A stretch of DNA of 64,000 bases from Syngnathus acus (taxonomy: Eukaryota; Chordata; Actinopteri; Syngnathiformes; Syngnathidae): NCBI RefSeq assembly GCF_901709675.1, contig NC_051101.1:124001-188000 (forward strand). Direction: 5' to 3'. The translations under genes and the position numbers were made by a program. The notes beneath the pieces were generated by a model. It did not search any database. It saw nothing but the letters and a program-made list of their open reading frames with translations, and was not told the origin of the DNA. Shown here one piece after another: positions 1-11,410 of the stretch. The first letter of the stretch is position 1. Each line of letters opens with the position of its first letter.

Positions 1-136
1 AAAATAAAGTCGCGTCTAATGTCCGAGGTCAAAAACGGGCGATATAGATCGATGTTTACGTTTAGCATCGATGCCAACAAATCGTAGAGCATTATATCGA
101 TTAATCGATGTGTATCGATGAATCGTTACACCCCTA
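1..136. mobile_element. hAT-type element terminal fragment (copy A)
   Basis: This is the end of a non-autonomous element, cut by the window start. It is rich in ATCGAT motifs and ends in GTTACACCCCTA, which resembles a hAT terminus. A near-identical copy with only a few differences lies at 19422-19555, ending in CATTACACCCCTAG. There is no coding potential. Confidence 0.6.
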
Positions 137-1860
137 CTCACTTCCGTACGTCATACTACTTCTGACACAGGCTGAGTACACTTGGCCTCTCATCTTCAGG
201 GATGGGGCCTTAGATGTTAAAAAGGGCATGAGTTCCCTGAATTTCTTCCACCCGCTTCTCACCCTTGTGGTCACTGCTAGGTCCACCCCCCCATCAGCGT
301 TAAGCATGTCTCCAAGGTAGCAGAAGCTGTCCACCACCTCGTACATCTCCCCATCTACCACGAGCCCCTCTTGCTCAGCTGGGTCTGCTTGGGCAACTTC
401 TCCCCTACACCGCTTGCAATGAATGGAAGGTCACACTTGCAGCTAGTAGGCTGCCTTTTACTCCGCTGCATCTTCGGTGTACCCATCTCTGGCAACCCTT
501 GCACTGGATAGAGTTAGCTTGCACTCCCTTCCCGCAAACTCCACATGGCCATGCTCCTGACTGCGATATCACTCCCAGGCCAGCACCACCGACCATGACC
601 TTTGATTTTGCCGCATTCACCTTCATTCCTTTCACTTCCAGGCATGTCTTCCAGGCCGCTAGCTTCCTAGCTAGGTCTTCTCGGCTGTGAGCCATCAATA
701 CCAGGTCATCCGCGTAGAGCAGCTCCCATGGTAGTCCACCCCTCACTTCCCTCGATACCACATCCATCACGATAGCAAACAGTAATGGGCTGAGCACTGA
801 TCCCTGGTGCACCCCTACCCTTACTTCAAACCCATTACTGTCGCCAACCCCTGTTCTAACAGTTGTGCAGGCTCTGCAATAGAGAGCCATCACAGCCTTT
901 ACCAGTCCCTCTTCCACACCCGACTTCCTTAGGGCCCACCTCACCACCTCCCTTGGCACCGTCGAACGCTTTTTCCAGGTCGACAAAAGCGAAGTACAAC
1001 CTCTTCCTCTTCTCCTGGTGTTTCTCTTGCATCTGTCGGATGACAAAAATTGCATCTGTTGTACCTTTACCAGGCATGAAGCCATACTGCATCTCGTCCA
1101 CCTTTACCCGTGTCCTCACCCTCCTTTCCAACACCCTCTCTAATAACTTCATTCCATGCTCCAGCAGCTTTATGGCCCTGTATGACCCGCAGGCGAGTGG
1201 GTCCCCCTTCCCTTTGAATAGAGGCACCAGGACGCTTCTTGTCCAGTCCTCCGGAATGTGCCCCTCAGCGATGACACTGTTACACAGGTCGGTCATCCAC
1301 TGCACACCGACGTCTCCCGCTGCCTTTAGCATCTCTGCCACCACTCCAGATGGTCCAGCTGCCTTTCCATCCTTCATGGCCTTCATGGCTTTTCCCACTT
1401 CTGTCCGTGTGATCGGGCCACATTCACCCTCCACTTTGTCGCATCCCGCCTCACCATCCCAGTCATTCTCCACATTCAGCAACTTCTCCATGTACCTTCG
1501 CCATACTTCCTTCACTCCTCTGTTGTCTGTCACGATGTTGCCATCCTCATCCTTCACACAGTTTGCACCGGTCACATCACGCCTCTCCTTAACCATTTGC
1601 TTCGCTATCTTGAAGAAGCTCTTTTGTCCTCTCTCACTCTCCAATTCACTTGCAAATGCTTTCCTCTTGGTCTCTTGGGCCTCCCACACTGCTGTCCGTG
1701 ACGCCCTCCTTGCCTCTATATACCGCACTCGGTCTGCCTCCCTTTTAGATTTCTTCCATACTTTATGGCACCTCCTCTTCTCATTCACCGCTCTTTCGAC
1801 GCTGTCAAACCAGATGTCTTTACATGCTATCGCACTGCTATGATTTCCCTTAACTCTCTT
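134..1860 (-). pseudogene. Decayed non-LTR retrotransposon reverse transcriptase (RTE-like)
   Basis: On the minus strand three overlapping frames (856-1788, 405-1085, 134-361) together read as one reverse transcriptase. The upstream part has the fingers region (GKAAGPSGVVAEML, then LVPLFKGKGDPLACGSYR and a degraded palm motif FAFVDLEKAFDG). The middle part has GVHQGSVLSPLLFAIVMD and the catalytic YADDLVLMA. Next comes a small Cys/His zinc-knuckle-like insert (CGVCGKGV...CKGCQRWVHRRC), then FCYLGDML. Two frameshifts, near 0.95 kb and 0.4 kb, break it, and the 3' end stops abruptly near 134. The inserted knuckle and the KGKGDP motif point to an RTE-like clade, but the exact clade is inferred. 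It is not functional. Confidence 0.8.
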
Positions 1861-1959
1861 TTATGGCGTTTACATCGCGCTGCTATCACACTTCTTTATC
1901 TTTGCTCTCTTTTACCGCAACGCCTATGGACACACTTTTTCAGAGCGACTGGCTTTACC

Positions 1960-2090
1960 ACGAGAAAATGAAAGACGGCTGGCTATACCGCAGTGCCTGC
2001 TGCCCGATGATGACAGTTAGGATAGGCTCCAGCATGCCCGTGACTCCCGTGGGGACAAGCAGCATGGAAAATGAATAGATGGATCAACTT
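1960..2090 (+). repeat. Interspersed repeat tail with GGATGG-like end
   Basis: The sequence resembles the 3' tail of a common fish retroelement: GGATAGGCTCCAGCATGCCC, then GACAAGCAGCATGGAAAATGAATAGATGG. A short relative with a (GGAT)n tail lies at 59920-59969. The 5' boundary is not clear. Confidence 0.45.
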
Positions 2091-2982
2091 TTTTTTTTGA
2101 ATGTGTTTAAACACTATTGCGGTGTTCTGCGGACTTTTCGTGAGCCTCATAGGCAAAAACCTTAAAACGCATTTGCTCAATGACATATTACGCAATTACA
2201 TTAGCGTAAATGAAGATTGCACTGAAATAAAAACATATTCCTATTTCTAACGATTGAAGGTGGTTCTTTACAAAGTACCGTATTGGCCCGAATATGAGAC
2301 GACCCTGATTATCAGACGACCCCCTCTTTATCAAGACTCAAGTTTGAAAAAAGACTTTTTGACTCAAGTTTGAAAAAAAGACTTTTTGAACACCAAATTT
2401 AATTTTTATACAGAAAATAATTACAGTACATCTGAAACAAATGATTACAACACAATATTCGAGAGAAAAAGCATGTTATTTTGCCTCATTCAAATCATGC
2501 AAAAATTGTCTATCACATCTTAACATCTGAACATTTAAATATGTAAACTAAAGTGCAATCACATTTGTAAATGAATGGCTTCTGGTTTTTGAAATGTAAA
2601 GAAACCAATCTACTGTGATAGAACAACACAATTGCAATAACTGCATTAACCGTCAAAGTGAAGTCTAACTGTAACTGTAGTCTTGAAACAAATCTGAATA
2701 AGGAAAAACACTGCAATAAAATAAAGCAAACTGCTACCGCTATTGTTGGGGAGCCTGAGGACTGTATACGGGGTTGGCTCTTATGGTTATGCTCTTTTTG
2801 CCCCCGGGTGTCGGTCAGAACACAGGAGGGAAGACGTGGTTCAGTTTTGATTGCTTTACTGAATTACCGGCAAAAAGGTAACAGGCCCTGTGGCTCATAG
2901 GGGCATACAGGCAAACTGGCAAAAGGTATAGTCACACGTTTGGTCATAAGGATGTGAGAGCAGGTGTGTGTAGTGTACATGG

Positions 2983-3860
2983 TAGAGATGCACCGATCCG
3001 ACTTTTTCAGTTTCGATACCGATACCGATGCCGTGGTTTTGCGTATCGGTCGATACCCGATACCGATCCGATATTATGGTTGACTTAACAAGCTACATAC
3101 CTCTACATGTGGAACAGAAAAGACTAAAGGCAATGGCATCAGGCATGACTACACAGTTCATTCCTAAGACAAAATGTAACAAGATAAAGCAGATTCATGC
3201 AATGAACTATTTATTTGTAACATAAATTGTGCAACAGCAGCAATAAAGTGTATCAGCATTTAAATTCAAGTAAATTAGGATACAAACTTCTTAAAAAAAA
3301 ATACAAATGTTGCAGCTGGAACTGCACTGGGCAAATATAGAAAGGGTGATCAAGCACACAGTAACCAAATATTAAAATAAATAGTAAACATGTAAACATT
3401 AGGTGCCGTTCCACATCACTCATGACCTGTTGATGCTCTAAATGCTCATTTAAGCAGCAATGAGAAGTGCTCCCTGAAAACAAGCTCCGCTTAGTACTAG
3501 TACTATACCTGGCAGTACTACCACCACCCCTGGCAACATTAGCTTTGCGGACATTACAAACTGCCGTCGAGCTAGTTGGCGTGTTCAGTTTAAAGTACCT
3601 CCACACAGCTGACTCTTTCGTTCGCTCCATGTTTGCGTTTGTTTAGAAAACTCTCGTGGCATGCGGCACACGTGCTGCTGACGTATGACGTAGCCGCGTC
3701 CCGCGGCACACGTGCTGCTGACGTATGACGTAGCCCGCGTCCCAATAGATTAAGGAAAGGATCGGCTCACAGATCGGCTGCATTTTCCGATACCCGATCC
3801 ATCAATTTTGTTGATATCGGGGCCGATATCCGATCCAGATATCGGATCGGTGCATCTCTA
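2983..3860 (-). mobile_element. Non-autonomous hAT with BED-finger remnant
   Basis: Terminal inverted repeats TAGAGATGCACCGATCCG and CGGATCGGTGCATCTCTA bound the element. It is flanked by a perfect 8-bp target duplication GTACATGG (2975-2982 and 3861-3868), the hAT hallmark. On the minus strand, 3253-3630 encodes the start of a BED-finger transposase (MERTKESAVWRYFKL..., then the CNV/KANVARGGG block). The second cysteine of the finger is Arg and the catalytic part is absent, so this is an internally deleted derivative. Its TIRs also contain repeated GATACCGAT/ATCGGTAT motifs. Confidence 0.85.
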
Positions 3861-3929
3861 GTACATGGGTGAGTCTTTGGGTGTGTGAATGTGATTCTTG
3901 TGTGTGTGATTATTGTATGAAGCGTGTGG

Positions 3930-3931
<2 letters not shown>

Positions 3932-3988
<57 letters not shown>
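3932..3988. repeat. (GT)n microsatellite
   Basis: About 57 bp of GT dinucleotides lie just beyond the hAT insertion. Short reading frames across it are artefacts. Confidence 0.95.
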
Positions 3989-3989
<1 letters not shown>

Positions 3990-4108
3990 TGTGTGTGTGC
4001 GTGTGTTTCTGCAACAGACAGAAATACAGCACATAAGTCAACGCTCAACTTCTGACGTCACACAACACTAGTAGACATAACTAACAGCGCGTAACGGGTC
4101 CGCTATAC

Positions 4109-5090
4109 TACCGTAATTTTCGGACTATAAGTCGCTCCGGAGTATAAGTCGCACCAGCCATAAAATGCCCAAAAATATGAAAAAAAACATATATAAGTCG
4201 CTCCGGAGTATAAGTCGCATTTTGGGGGGCAATTTATTCGGCAAAATCCAACACCAAGAACAGACATGAACGAGCAACAACAGGCTAAATGATAGGTATG
4301 CTAACGTGACATAAACACAAACAAAGAGCTGAGAACGGGCCTGACGTAACATTCAGAGTTATTAAAAAAAACTATTACATAAATAACACGTTTATAAAAC
4401 CATCTGTGTCACTCCAATTCATTAAATCCATCGATCGTCCTTTGTCAACAATGCTGTGTGCCGCGCCGCAGTTCAAATTATTCCACAGGCCCATACAACG
4501 ATATATAAACTATATTTTAAATAACTATCACATAAACAAAAATATTATCAAACCATTTGTGTCACTCCAAATCATTAAATCCATCGATCAAATTTCTCGT
4601 CTTTTATCGATCGTCCTTTGTCAACAATGCCGTGTGCCGCGCCGCAGTTCAAATTATTCCACAGGCCCATACGATATATAAACTATATTTTAAATAACTA
4701 TCACATAAACAACAATATTATCGAACCATTTGTGTCACTCCAAATCATTAAATCCATCAATCAAATTTCTCGTCCTTTATGTCATCCTGGTGACAGAGAA
4801 CATGTCCAGAGGATATGGCGCTTTAAAGTGTTAATTACTTTACTTGTTTTTTTCTCTCTATTTTTCATGTTTTGAATATGTTCAAGATAAAGATATCAAA
4901 GCATGTGAAGTGATCAACTATACTAAAAATAACATGTGAAGTGGTCAACTATACTTGTAAGTAAGTGATGTGTTAATGATCAAGTAAAAATTTGTGAAAA
5001 AAAAACATATATAAGTCGCTCCTGAGTATAAGTCGCCCCCCCACCCAAACTATGAAAAAAACCGCGACTTATAGTCCGGAAATTACGGTA
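4109..5090. mobile_element. MITE, TACCGTAATTTTCGG family (copy 1)
   Basis: Inverted ends TACCGTAATTTTCGGACTAT and ATAGTCCGGAAATTACGGTA bound it. Each end carries subterminal repeats of (T)ATAAGTCGC. The interior contains two near-identical blocks of about 170 bp (from about 4420 and 4570) with ATTAAATCCATCGATC and GTGTGCCGCGCCGCAG motifs. It is non-coding. Related copies lie at 7115-7742, 8264-9898 and 9194-9368. Confidence 0.8.
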
Positions 5091-5199
5091 AATAACAATA
5101 AATGAAATACTCTCGGCAACACACCAAACATAAGTCATCGAGACAACAAAATAGATTAACCACTGCGTAACGGCTACTCGTACAATGCGAGGCAAAGGA

Positions 5200-6803
5200 A
5201 CGTGCCGAAGCTATCAATCAAACGGCGCACACACGAAACAAACCGCGATCAGACACACGGCACAACAGTAGACAGTATTAACAATAAATGTTTATACTCA
5301 CTTTGTGTCAAAGACGCACACGATCACACAAAGTGCCAGTGTGCTTCAAGGCTGCCTCCATCATTCCGGTGCCGAAGAAACCTCAAATCACCTCATGGAA
5401 TGACTACAGACCTGTGGCACTGACTCCCATCATGATGAAGTGCTTCGAAAGGCTGCTCAAAGATCACATCGTCTCCAGACTCCCCCCAACATTCGATCCG
5501 TTCCAGTTTGCCTACCGGCAGAACCGCTCCACTGAGGATGCCATCTCCTCCGTTCTTCACCTGAGCCTGGCTCACCTGGAGGAGAGGAACACCCACGTGC
5601 GGTTGCTGTTCCTGGACTTCAGCTCAGCGTTTAATACCATCATTCCACAACATCTGGTGGAAAAACTGGAACACCTGGGCTTCAGCACCCCCCTTCGGAA
5701 CTGGCTGCTAGACTTCCTCACCAACAGACCTCAGTCAGTCCGGGTCGGACAGAACACCTCCGATGTCATCACCCTCAGCACAGGCTCCCCTCAGGGCTGC
5801 GTCCTGAGCCCCCTGCTGTTCACCCTGATGACACACGACTGCGCCCCCAGGTTCACCACCAATCACATCGTGAAGTTTGCAGACGACACAACGGTGGTGG
5901 GCCTCATCAGGGACAACAACGACCTGGACTACAGAGAGGAGGTGGAGCAGTTGGTGGGCTGGTGCAGAGAAAATAGCCTGATCCTGAATGTGGAGAAGAC
6001 GAAGGAGATCATCGTCGACTTCAGGAAGAACCAGCCTCACCACGCTCCACTGATCATCAACAGCTCAGCTGTGGAGGTGGTCAGCAGCACTAAATTCCTG
6101 GGAGTCCACATCACAGACGACCTCACCTGGACTGTGAACACCACAACACTGGTCAAGAGGGCACAGAAGCGCTTGTACTTCCTGCGGAGGATGAGGAGAG
6201 CCCACCTGCCCCCACCCATCATGAGGACGTTCTACCGAAGCACCATAGAGAGCATTCTGACAAGCTGTCTCTCGGTGTGGTGTGGAGGTTGCAGCGCCTC
6301 CGATTGGAAGAACCTGAGGAGAGTGGTGAGGACAGCAGAGAGGATCATCGGGGCTCCTCTTCCCTCCATTCAGGACTTGTCATCCCAGCGCTGCGTGTCC
6401 CGAGCCCGAAATATTATCAGTGACCCATCACACCCCCACCATGGACTGTTCTCCCTGCTGCCCTCTGGGAAGAGGTTTCGCAGCATCCGCTGCAGGTCCA
6501 CCAGGTTCTGCAATAGTTTTTTCCCTGCTGTCGTCAGACTGCTGAACATTCAAACGTAGCATTCCTCTGCACACTTGTAAATACTGTTTTTGTCTCCTGC
6601 ACTGTTCACATACTTTATCACTGCTGCACTTTGTACTTTATAATTATCTTATTTCATATTTTTATATAGAATGTCACTTTTTTTAACCAGCCGAAATACC
6701 TCTACATTGCTGAAAGCCGTATGCAACGAAATTTCGTTTTGTACACACCTAGTGTTGACAAAATGACAATAAAGTTCTGTCTAAGTCTAAGTCTAAGTCT
6801 ATC
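5200..6803 (+). pseudogene. 5'-truncated L2-like LINE reverse transcriptase
   Basis: A 423-residue open frame at 5288-6559 encodes most of a reverse transcriptase: [18 protein letters not shown], the palm motif [27 protein letters not shown], catalytic FADDTTVVG and the thumb/C-terminal part ending VVRLLNIQT. There is a small deletion between LSPLLF and the FADD motif. The endonuclease and ORF1 are missing, so the copy is dead on arrival although the frame is still open. The 3' end has the short tandem tail (GTCTAA)n at 6774-6800, which L2-type elements use. It is inserted inside the 2276-7054 element. Confidence 0.85.
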
Positions 6804-7114
6804 ACAGCAACATACCCAGTCGATACCAGCAACCTTTAACTTACCGCTGCACACAAGCTCCAACAATCGCGATAAGCTGAGGTAACTCACGCGCGACTTA
6901 AGGCGCGGTGACGTAACTTCGCTTTAAAGATATCTGGCGCCATCTAGCGTTGTGAATGGTTATAATGTCGAGACCCCGAATGTAATCCGGCCCCCACTTT
7001 TTCAGTCTTATTTCAATGCAAAAAACCTCGTCTTATATTCGGGCCAATATGGTAAGTGAAAGTAAGAAGTTGGAAAATCTGGAATTACAAAACATGAGAT
7101 TTAGCTAAAGTTCA

Positions 7115-7742
7115 TACCGTAATTTTCAGACTAAAAGTCGCTTCGGAAAATAGGTCGCATTAGCCATAAAATGCACAATAACGTGAAAAAAAACATATAT
7201 AAGTCGCTCCGGAGCATAAGTCGCATTTTGGGGGGAAATTTATTCGACAAAATCCAACACCAAGAACAGACATGAACGAGCAACAACAGGCTAAACGATA
7301 GGTATGCTAACATGACATAAACACAAACGAAGAGCTGAGAACGGGCCTGACGTAACATTCAGAGTTATTAAAAAAAAACTATTACATAAATAACATGTTT
7401 TTCAAACCTTCTGTGTCACTCCAAATCCTTAAATCCTTCAAACTCTTCGTCCTCCGTGTCACTTAGAAACAAAGCCGCTAATGATGCCGGTAGTACGTGG
7501 GGCCCTTCGTCATCTTCGTCATGCCGTGATCAATCTTTATCCTTTTTGTAAACAACCGCCGCGCCACGCCGCGCTGCTGACGTCACTTCAAATTACAGTA
7601 ATCCCTTGCTACGTCGCGGTTTATCGCGGTTTTTTTTGAAAATGTTTGAAAAAAAACACACATCTAAGTCGCTCCTTATTATAAGTTGCCCCCCCACCCA
7701 AACTATGAGAAAAAACGCGACTTATAGTCCGAAAATTATGAT
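7115..7742. mobile_element. MITE, TACCGTAATTTTCGG family (copy 2)
   Basis: Left end TACCGTAATTTTCAGAC and right end CTTATAGTCCGAAAATTATG are inverted relatives of copy 1. Internal sequence (7200-7380) is about 95 percent like 4190-4370 by eye. A central deletion makes this copy shorter. Confidence 0.75.
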
Positions 7743-8202
7743 ATATGTCAAACAATGATCAGTTTAACTGAGTAACTATGAAGTATTCAGAAGTATGCAT
7801 ATACACTCATCACGTGTAAACATTAGACACCAGCAAGAAAAACATGTTCAATGGGCAAAATGTTTTGAAAATAAATAATGTGTTATTCTGAAGCATGGAG
7901 AATTGAAATGTGGACAGAGACCGTTGGCATGGCAAATGATAACATAGCAACAAAACATTAGCCAGGATTAATATTGTTTTGAGTTCATCGTCGCACAAGA
8001 CAGTTCACCGGGACCGAGGAGATGAAGGATTGAAACTGTTTACACGACTAGGCGACAGAAAAAAGGCCGAGCGCTGCCAAGGATGGGACAAGATGTAGCA
8101 GGCCCTCTGAGTGAGGGGAGAACTGGACTTTAAAAATATCCAAACAAGGATTGGACAAGATGTAGCAGGCCTTGCGGGTGAGGGGATAACTAGACTCTAA
8201 AA
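7743..8202. other. Stretch without recognised gene
   Basis: There is no convincing coding frame. A phrase GG(G)ACAAGATGTAGCAGGCC followed by GTGAGGGGA is repeated twice (about 8086 and 8156), suggesting a local duplication. Confidence 0.4.
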
Positions 8203-8263
8203 CAGACTACGGCCCGCGGGCCACATCCGGCCCACGGGGCCGTTTAATCCGTATTATTATTAT

Positions 8264-9898
8264 TACTGTATTTTCCGGACTAAAAGTCGCTCCGGAATAC
8301 AAGTCGCATCAGCCATAAAATGCACAATATGGAGGAAAAAAACCATATACAAGTCGCACCGGAGTATAAGTCGCATTTTGGAGGAAATTTACTCGACAAA
8401 ATCCCACACCAAAAACAGACATGAACCAGCAACAACAGGCTAACGATACGGTATCCTAACGTGACAAACACAAAGGAGAAGCTGAGAACGGGCCTGATGT
8501 AACATTAACACTTATTCAAATAACTATAACATAAATACCATCTTTATCAAACCATCTGTGTCACTCCGAATCATTAAAGCCATCGATCGAGTTCGTCCTC
8601 CTTTATGTTAACGCCGCGTGTGCGGCGCACCGCTGACGTCGGACTCGTCGTCAGTTGCAGTTCAAATTCTTCTCCAGGCCCATATAACAATATATAAACT
8701 ATGTATGAAATAACAATAATATAAACAAACATTTTATCAAACCATCAGTGTCACTCCAAATCTAATCTTCATCTTGTCACTTAAAAAAAAAAAAAAAAAA
8801 AACACGCACACACACGGCTGTTGACGTCAGACTAGATATCAAATAAATGTAATATAAAGAACAATTTTAACAAACCATCCGTGACACTCTAAATCATTAA
8901 ATCCATCGGAATATTTATCCTCTGTGCAAAAAAAAAAAAAAAAAAAAAACAATCTGTGCAAAAAATAAAATAAAAATACACAGCTGTTGACGCCGGACTA
9001 CGTGGGCTGCTGATGTCAGACTAGATATATCAAATAAATGTAATATAAATAAGAATTTTAACGAACCATCCGTGTCACTCCAAATCATTAAATCAAAAAA
9101 AAAAAAAACAGCTGTCGATTCCGGACCTACGTGCGCCGCTGACGTCAGCCTCGTCATCAGCTGCGGCCCCAATTATTCCACAGTTCTAGTATATACCGTA
9201 ATTTTCGGACTATAAGTCGCGGTTTTTTTTTCATAGTTTGGGTGGGGGGGCGACTTATACTCAGGAGCGACTTATATACATATATATGGGGTTTTTTCAC
9301 TTTTTTGGGCATTTTATGGCTGGTGCGACTTATACTCCGGTGCGACTTATAGTCCGAAAATTACGGTAACTATATTGTAGCTTTACCAAAGTACCAGGCA
9401 AGACCTGGGTTTGGTAACCGGCTCTTTATTTCACAAATCAAGAGCTCAACATATGAGCCAACACACGCAAGCGCCCTGGATCGCTCGACCCCCCCGCCTT
9501 CACGGCCTCCCTAGACAATCGGAAATTACTGAAGTCTAGATACATGTTGCTACTCTAAATAAACTAGATGTCAAATAACTATGATATAAATAACAAGTTT
9601 ATCAAATCATTTGTGTCACTCCAAATCATTAAATCTCCCAACTTCGGAAGTCAGTGAATGGAAATGGAACTCATTGTCAATGAGGCTCCAATTATTCCAC
9701 AGCCATAGTGCGCCCTCATGCGGTTTGAAGTGAAAACAACATGTGAAGTGATCAACTATACTAGTAAGTAAGTAAGTAATGTGTTAATGATCAAGTAAAA
9801 ATGTGTGAAAAAAGTCACATATAAGTCGCTCCTGAGTATGTCAACCCCCCACCCAAACTATGAAAAATAACGCAAATTATAGTCCGAAAAATACGGTA
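8264..9898. mobile_element. MITE, TACCGTAATTTTCGG family (copy 3, expanded)
   Basis: The left end is TACTGTATTTTCCGGAC and the right end ATAGTCCGAAAAATACGGTA. The interior repeats a unit several times (from about 8520, 8700, 8830, 9020, 9540) with AAATCATTAAATC and GTGTCACTCC, so it has grown by tandem duplication. Confidence 0.65.
9194..9368. mobile_element. Short palindromic MITE (copy 4)
   Basis: TACCGTAATTTTCGGACTAT at the left is mirrored by ATAGTCCGAAAATTACGGTA at the right. Only 175 bp separate the two ends, which are made almost entirely of ATAAGTCGC-type repeats, so the unit can fold into a long hairpin. Confidence 0.75.
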
Positions 9899-10202
9899 TT
9901 TGTATTATTTAACATTTTTTTGTCATTTTCCCTGCAATGACTGCGTTTCCCCAGTAGATGGGGAAACACCCGCCCGCGCATTTACTCCCGGAAGCAGTGT
10001 CAGAAAGCTCGGTGCATGCTGTTTGCGACTTATGTTAACTTTTAAAGGTTTTAAGGCCGACTTTAAGGAAGTACCTTTACATGCTATTTATATTACTTCA
10101 CACAAAGACTACATCCATCTGCTCCTGGTTCGGCCCCCCAGTCAAAATTTAGAACCCAATTTGGCCTGCAAGTCAAAATGTTTGCCCACCCCTGCTCTAA
10201 AA

Positions 10203-11094
10203 TATCCAAAAAAGGACGAGACTAATAGTCGCCAGCTCTTGTTACGAAACCAAGTGACGTATGTAAAAATGTTTGAGTTGTTTTGTGTGTGTTCTTCCAT
10301 GTCTTGGGGAGAACGCCCGGCGCCGTATTGCTTTTTCTTGAACGTAGATTTAATATAATTGGTTGAAATTGAATTGGTGTGAGTCTGATTTGTGTGAATA
10401 TCTTTGTCCTTAGAAGAAAAAACGAAGGTAAGTAATGGTTAATGCAAGGCCCTGGCCTTCTATACGTTGAAATTTTAAAACAAAGTGTACAAACCTGTTC
10501 TGTGTAGCACAACACGAGGGTGCTTGCAAACCTCGCTCAGCAGTTGAAAATGTTGCTCGTTCTCTTCTTTTATTCCACGAAGTTTCACCTCGTACTTTGG
10601 TGTCGGTATTGCACACATGTTGACCCGACAATCCAAAATCATTCCCAATAGATTCCCACTTGAGCTCTTATTGACAATGTAGCGTGTGTTTCTCTTTGTT
10701 AGCGACTAAGGTCAAATAAGCAAACACGACCGAGAAGCATCAGCGCGCGACCTGTTTGTCCGGACAGAAAAACCTATTTGCAGAGCGTTAGTTACGAAAA
10801 AACAACAACCGACCACAGACGTTGCTACACACGAGTTTGCTCAGCTGCAGCTACGAATCTTCTTCTTCTACTTCTTTTTCTTCTTCATCTTCTTCTTCTT
10901 AGTGGATCATGGGAAGATGGCGGAGGGAGTCGACCCGCCGTAAAACCTGCGAGTAGTAAGCTTTTTTTATTTTTCCCAGGGTTGACACCTAGATTAAAGG
11001 TAATGCGTGAAATACGACAAGGGTGTCTGATTAGTCCCAAATGATTCGTTCTGTGTGTACAGCTATTAGCATATCTTATTTTTAAAGTAAAAAA
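10203..11094. other. Stretch without recognised gene; (TTC)n at 10860-10903
   Basis: No supported gene. It contains a TTC/TCT-rich microsatellite and then GGGAAGATGGCGGAGGGAG (about 10909), which resembles the YY1-type start of some LINE 5' regions. I could not extend this into coding sequence. Confidence 0.4.
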
Positions 11095-11410
11095 AAAGTC
11101 AAAAGTCTGCTTTATTGTCAATTTCTTCACACGTCAAGACACACAAAGAAATCGAAATTACGTTCCCACTATCCCACGGTGACAAGACATAGTACACAAT
11201 ATACATACAAGTAAACAACACAAAAAGTAAAAACAAGAAGGCACAAACAATGACTAAATAAGAGTGATGAATAAATAAACAAATAACATAATAAATAAGA
11301 GGAGCAAAAATGGAGCAAGTGTGCCTACAGCAGACAGTCAGAATATAGCGCAAAAGTACAGGACGCTACGCAGAAGGGGGGAGAGAGTTCAGGATCCTAA
11401 CAGTCTGGAG
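11095..11410 (-). mobile_element. 3' end of an L2-like LINE
   Basis: The sequence from GTCTGCTTTATTGTCAATTT through CAGTCTGGAG is nearly identical to 52729-53035, where it continues into reverse-transcriptase coding sequence on the minus strand. Only the 3' untranslated part remains here. It is cut off exactly at the start of the hAT element at 11411. Confidence 0.75.

Larger units (their letters stand above)
2276..7054. mobile_element. TIR DNA element (TACCGTATTGGCCC family) carrying nested insertions
   Basis: The left end TACCGTATTGGCCCGAATAT at 2276 is repeated in inverted form at 7028-7054 (ATATTCGGGCCAATATGGTA). The outer arms are roughly 2276-2740 and 6890-7054. The middle is filled by later insertions: a hAT (2983-3860), a GT array, a second TIR element (4109-5090) and an L2-like LINE (5200-6800). 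No transposase is encoded by the outer element. A nearby TA duplication is possible but was not proven. Confidence 0.65.
8203..10194. mobile_element. Non-autonomous hAT with nested MITEs
   Basis: The element starts CAGACTACGGCCCGCGGGCC and ends TTTGCCCACCCCTG. It is flanked by a perfect 8-bp duplication CTCTAAAA (8195-8202 and 10195-10202). Inside is a TACCGTA-family MITE (8264-9898), which itself holds a short palindromic copy at 9194-9368. Poly-A runs at about 8780, 8930 and 9095 lie within the MITE part. It is non-coding. Confidence 0.8.

Noticed and set aside
863-1843. 326-codon plus-strand open frame
   Set aside because: It lies entirely opposite the LINE reverse transcriptase on the minus strand. 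Its Ser/Pro-rich composition is the complement of that coding sequence.
9900-10358. 152-codon open frame
   Set aside because: It crosses the right end of a hAT element and its target duplication. No family recognised.
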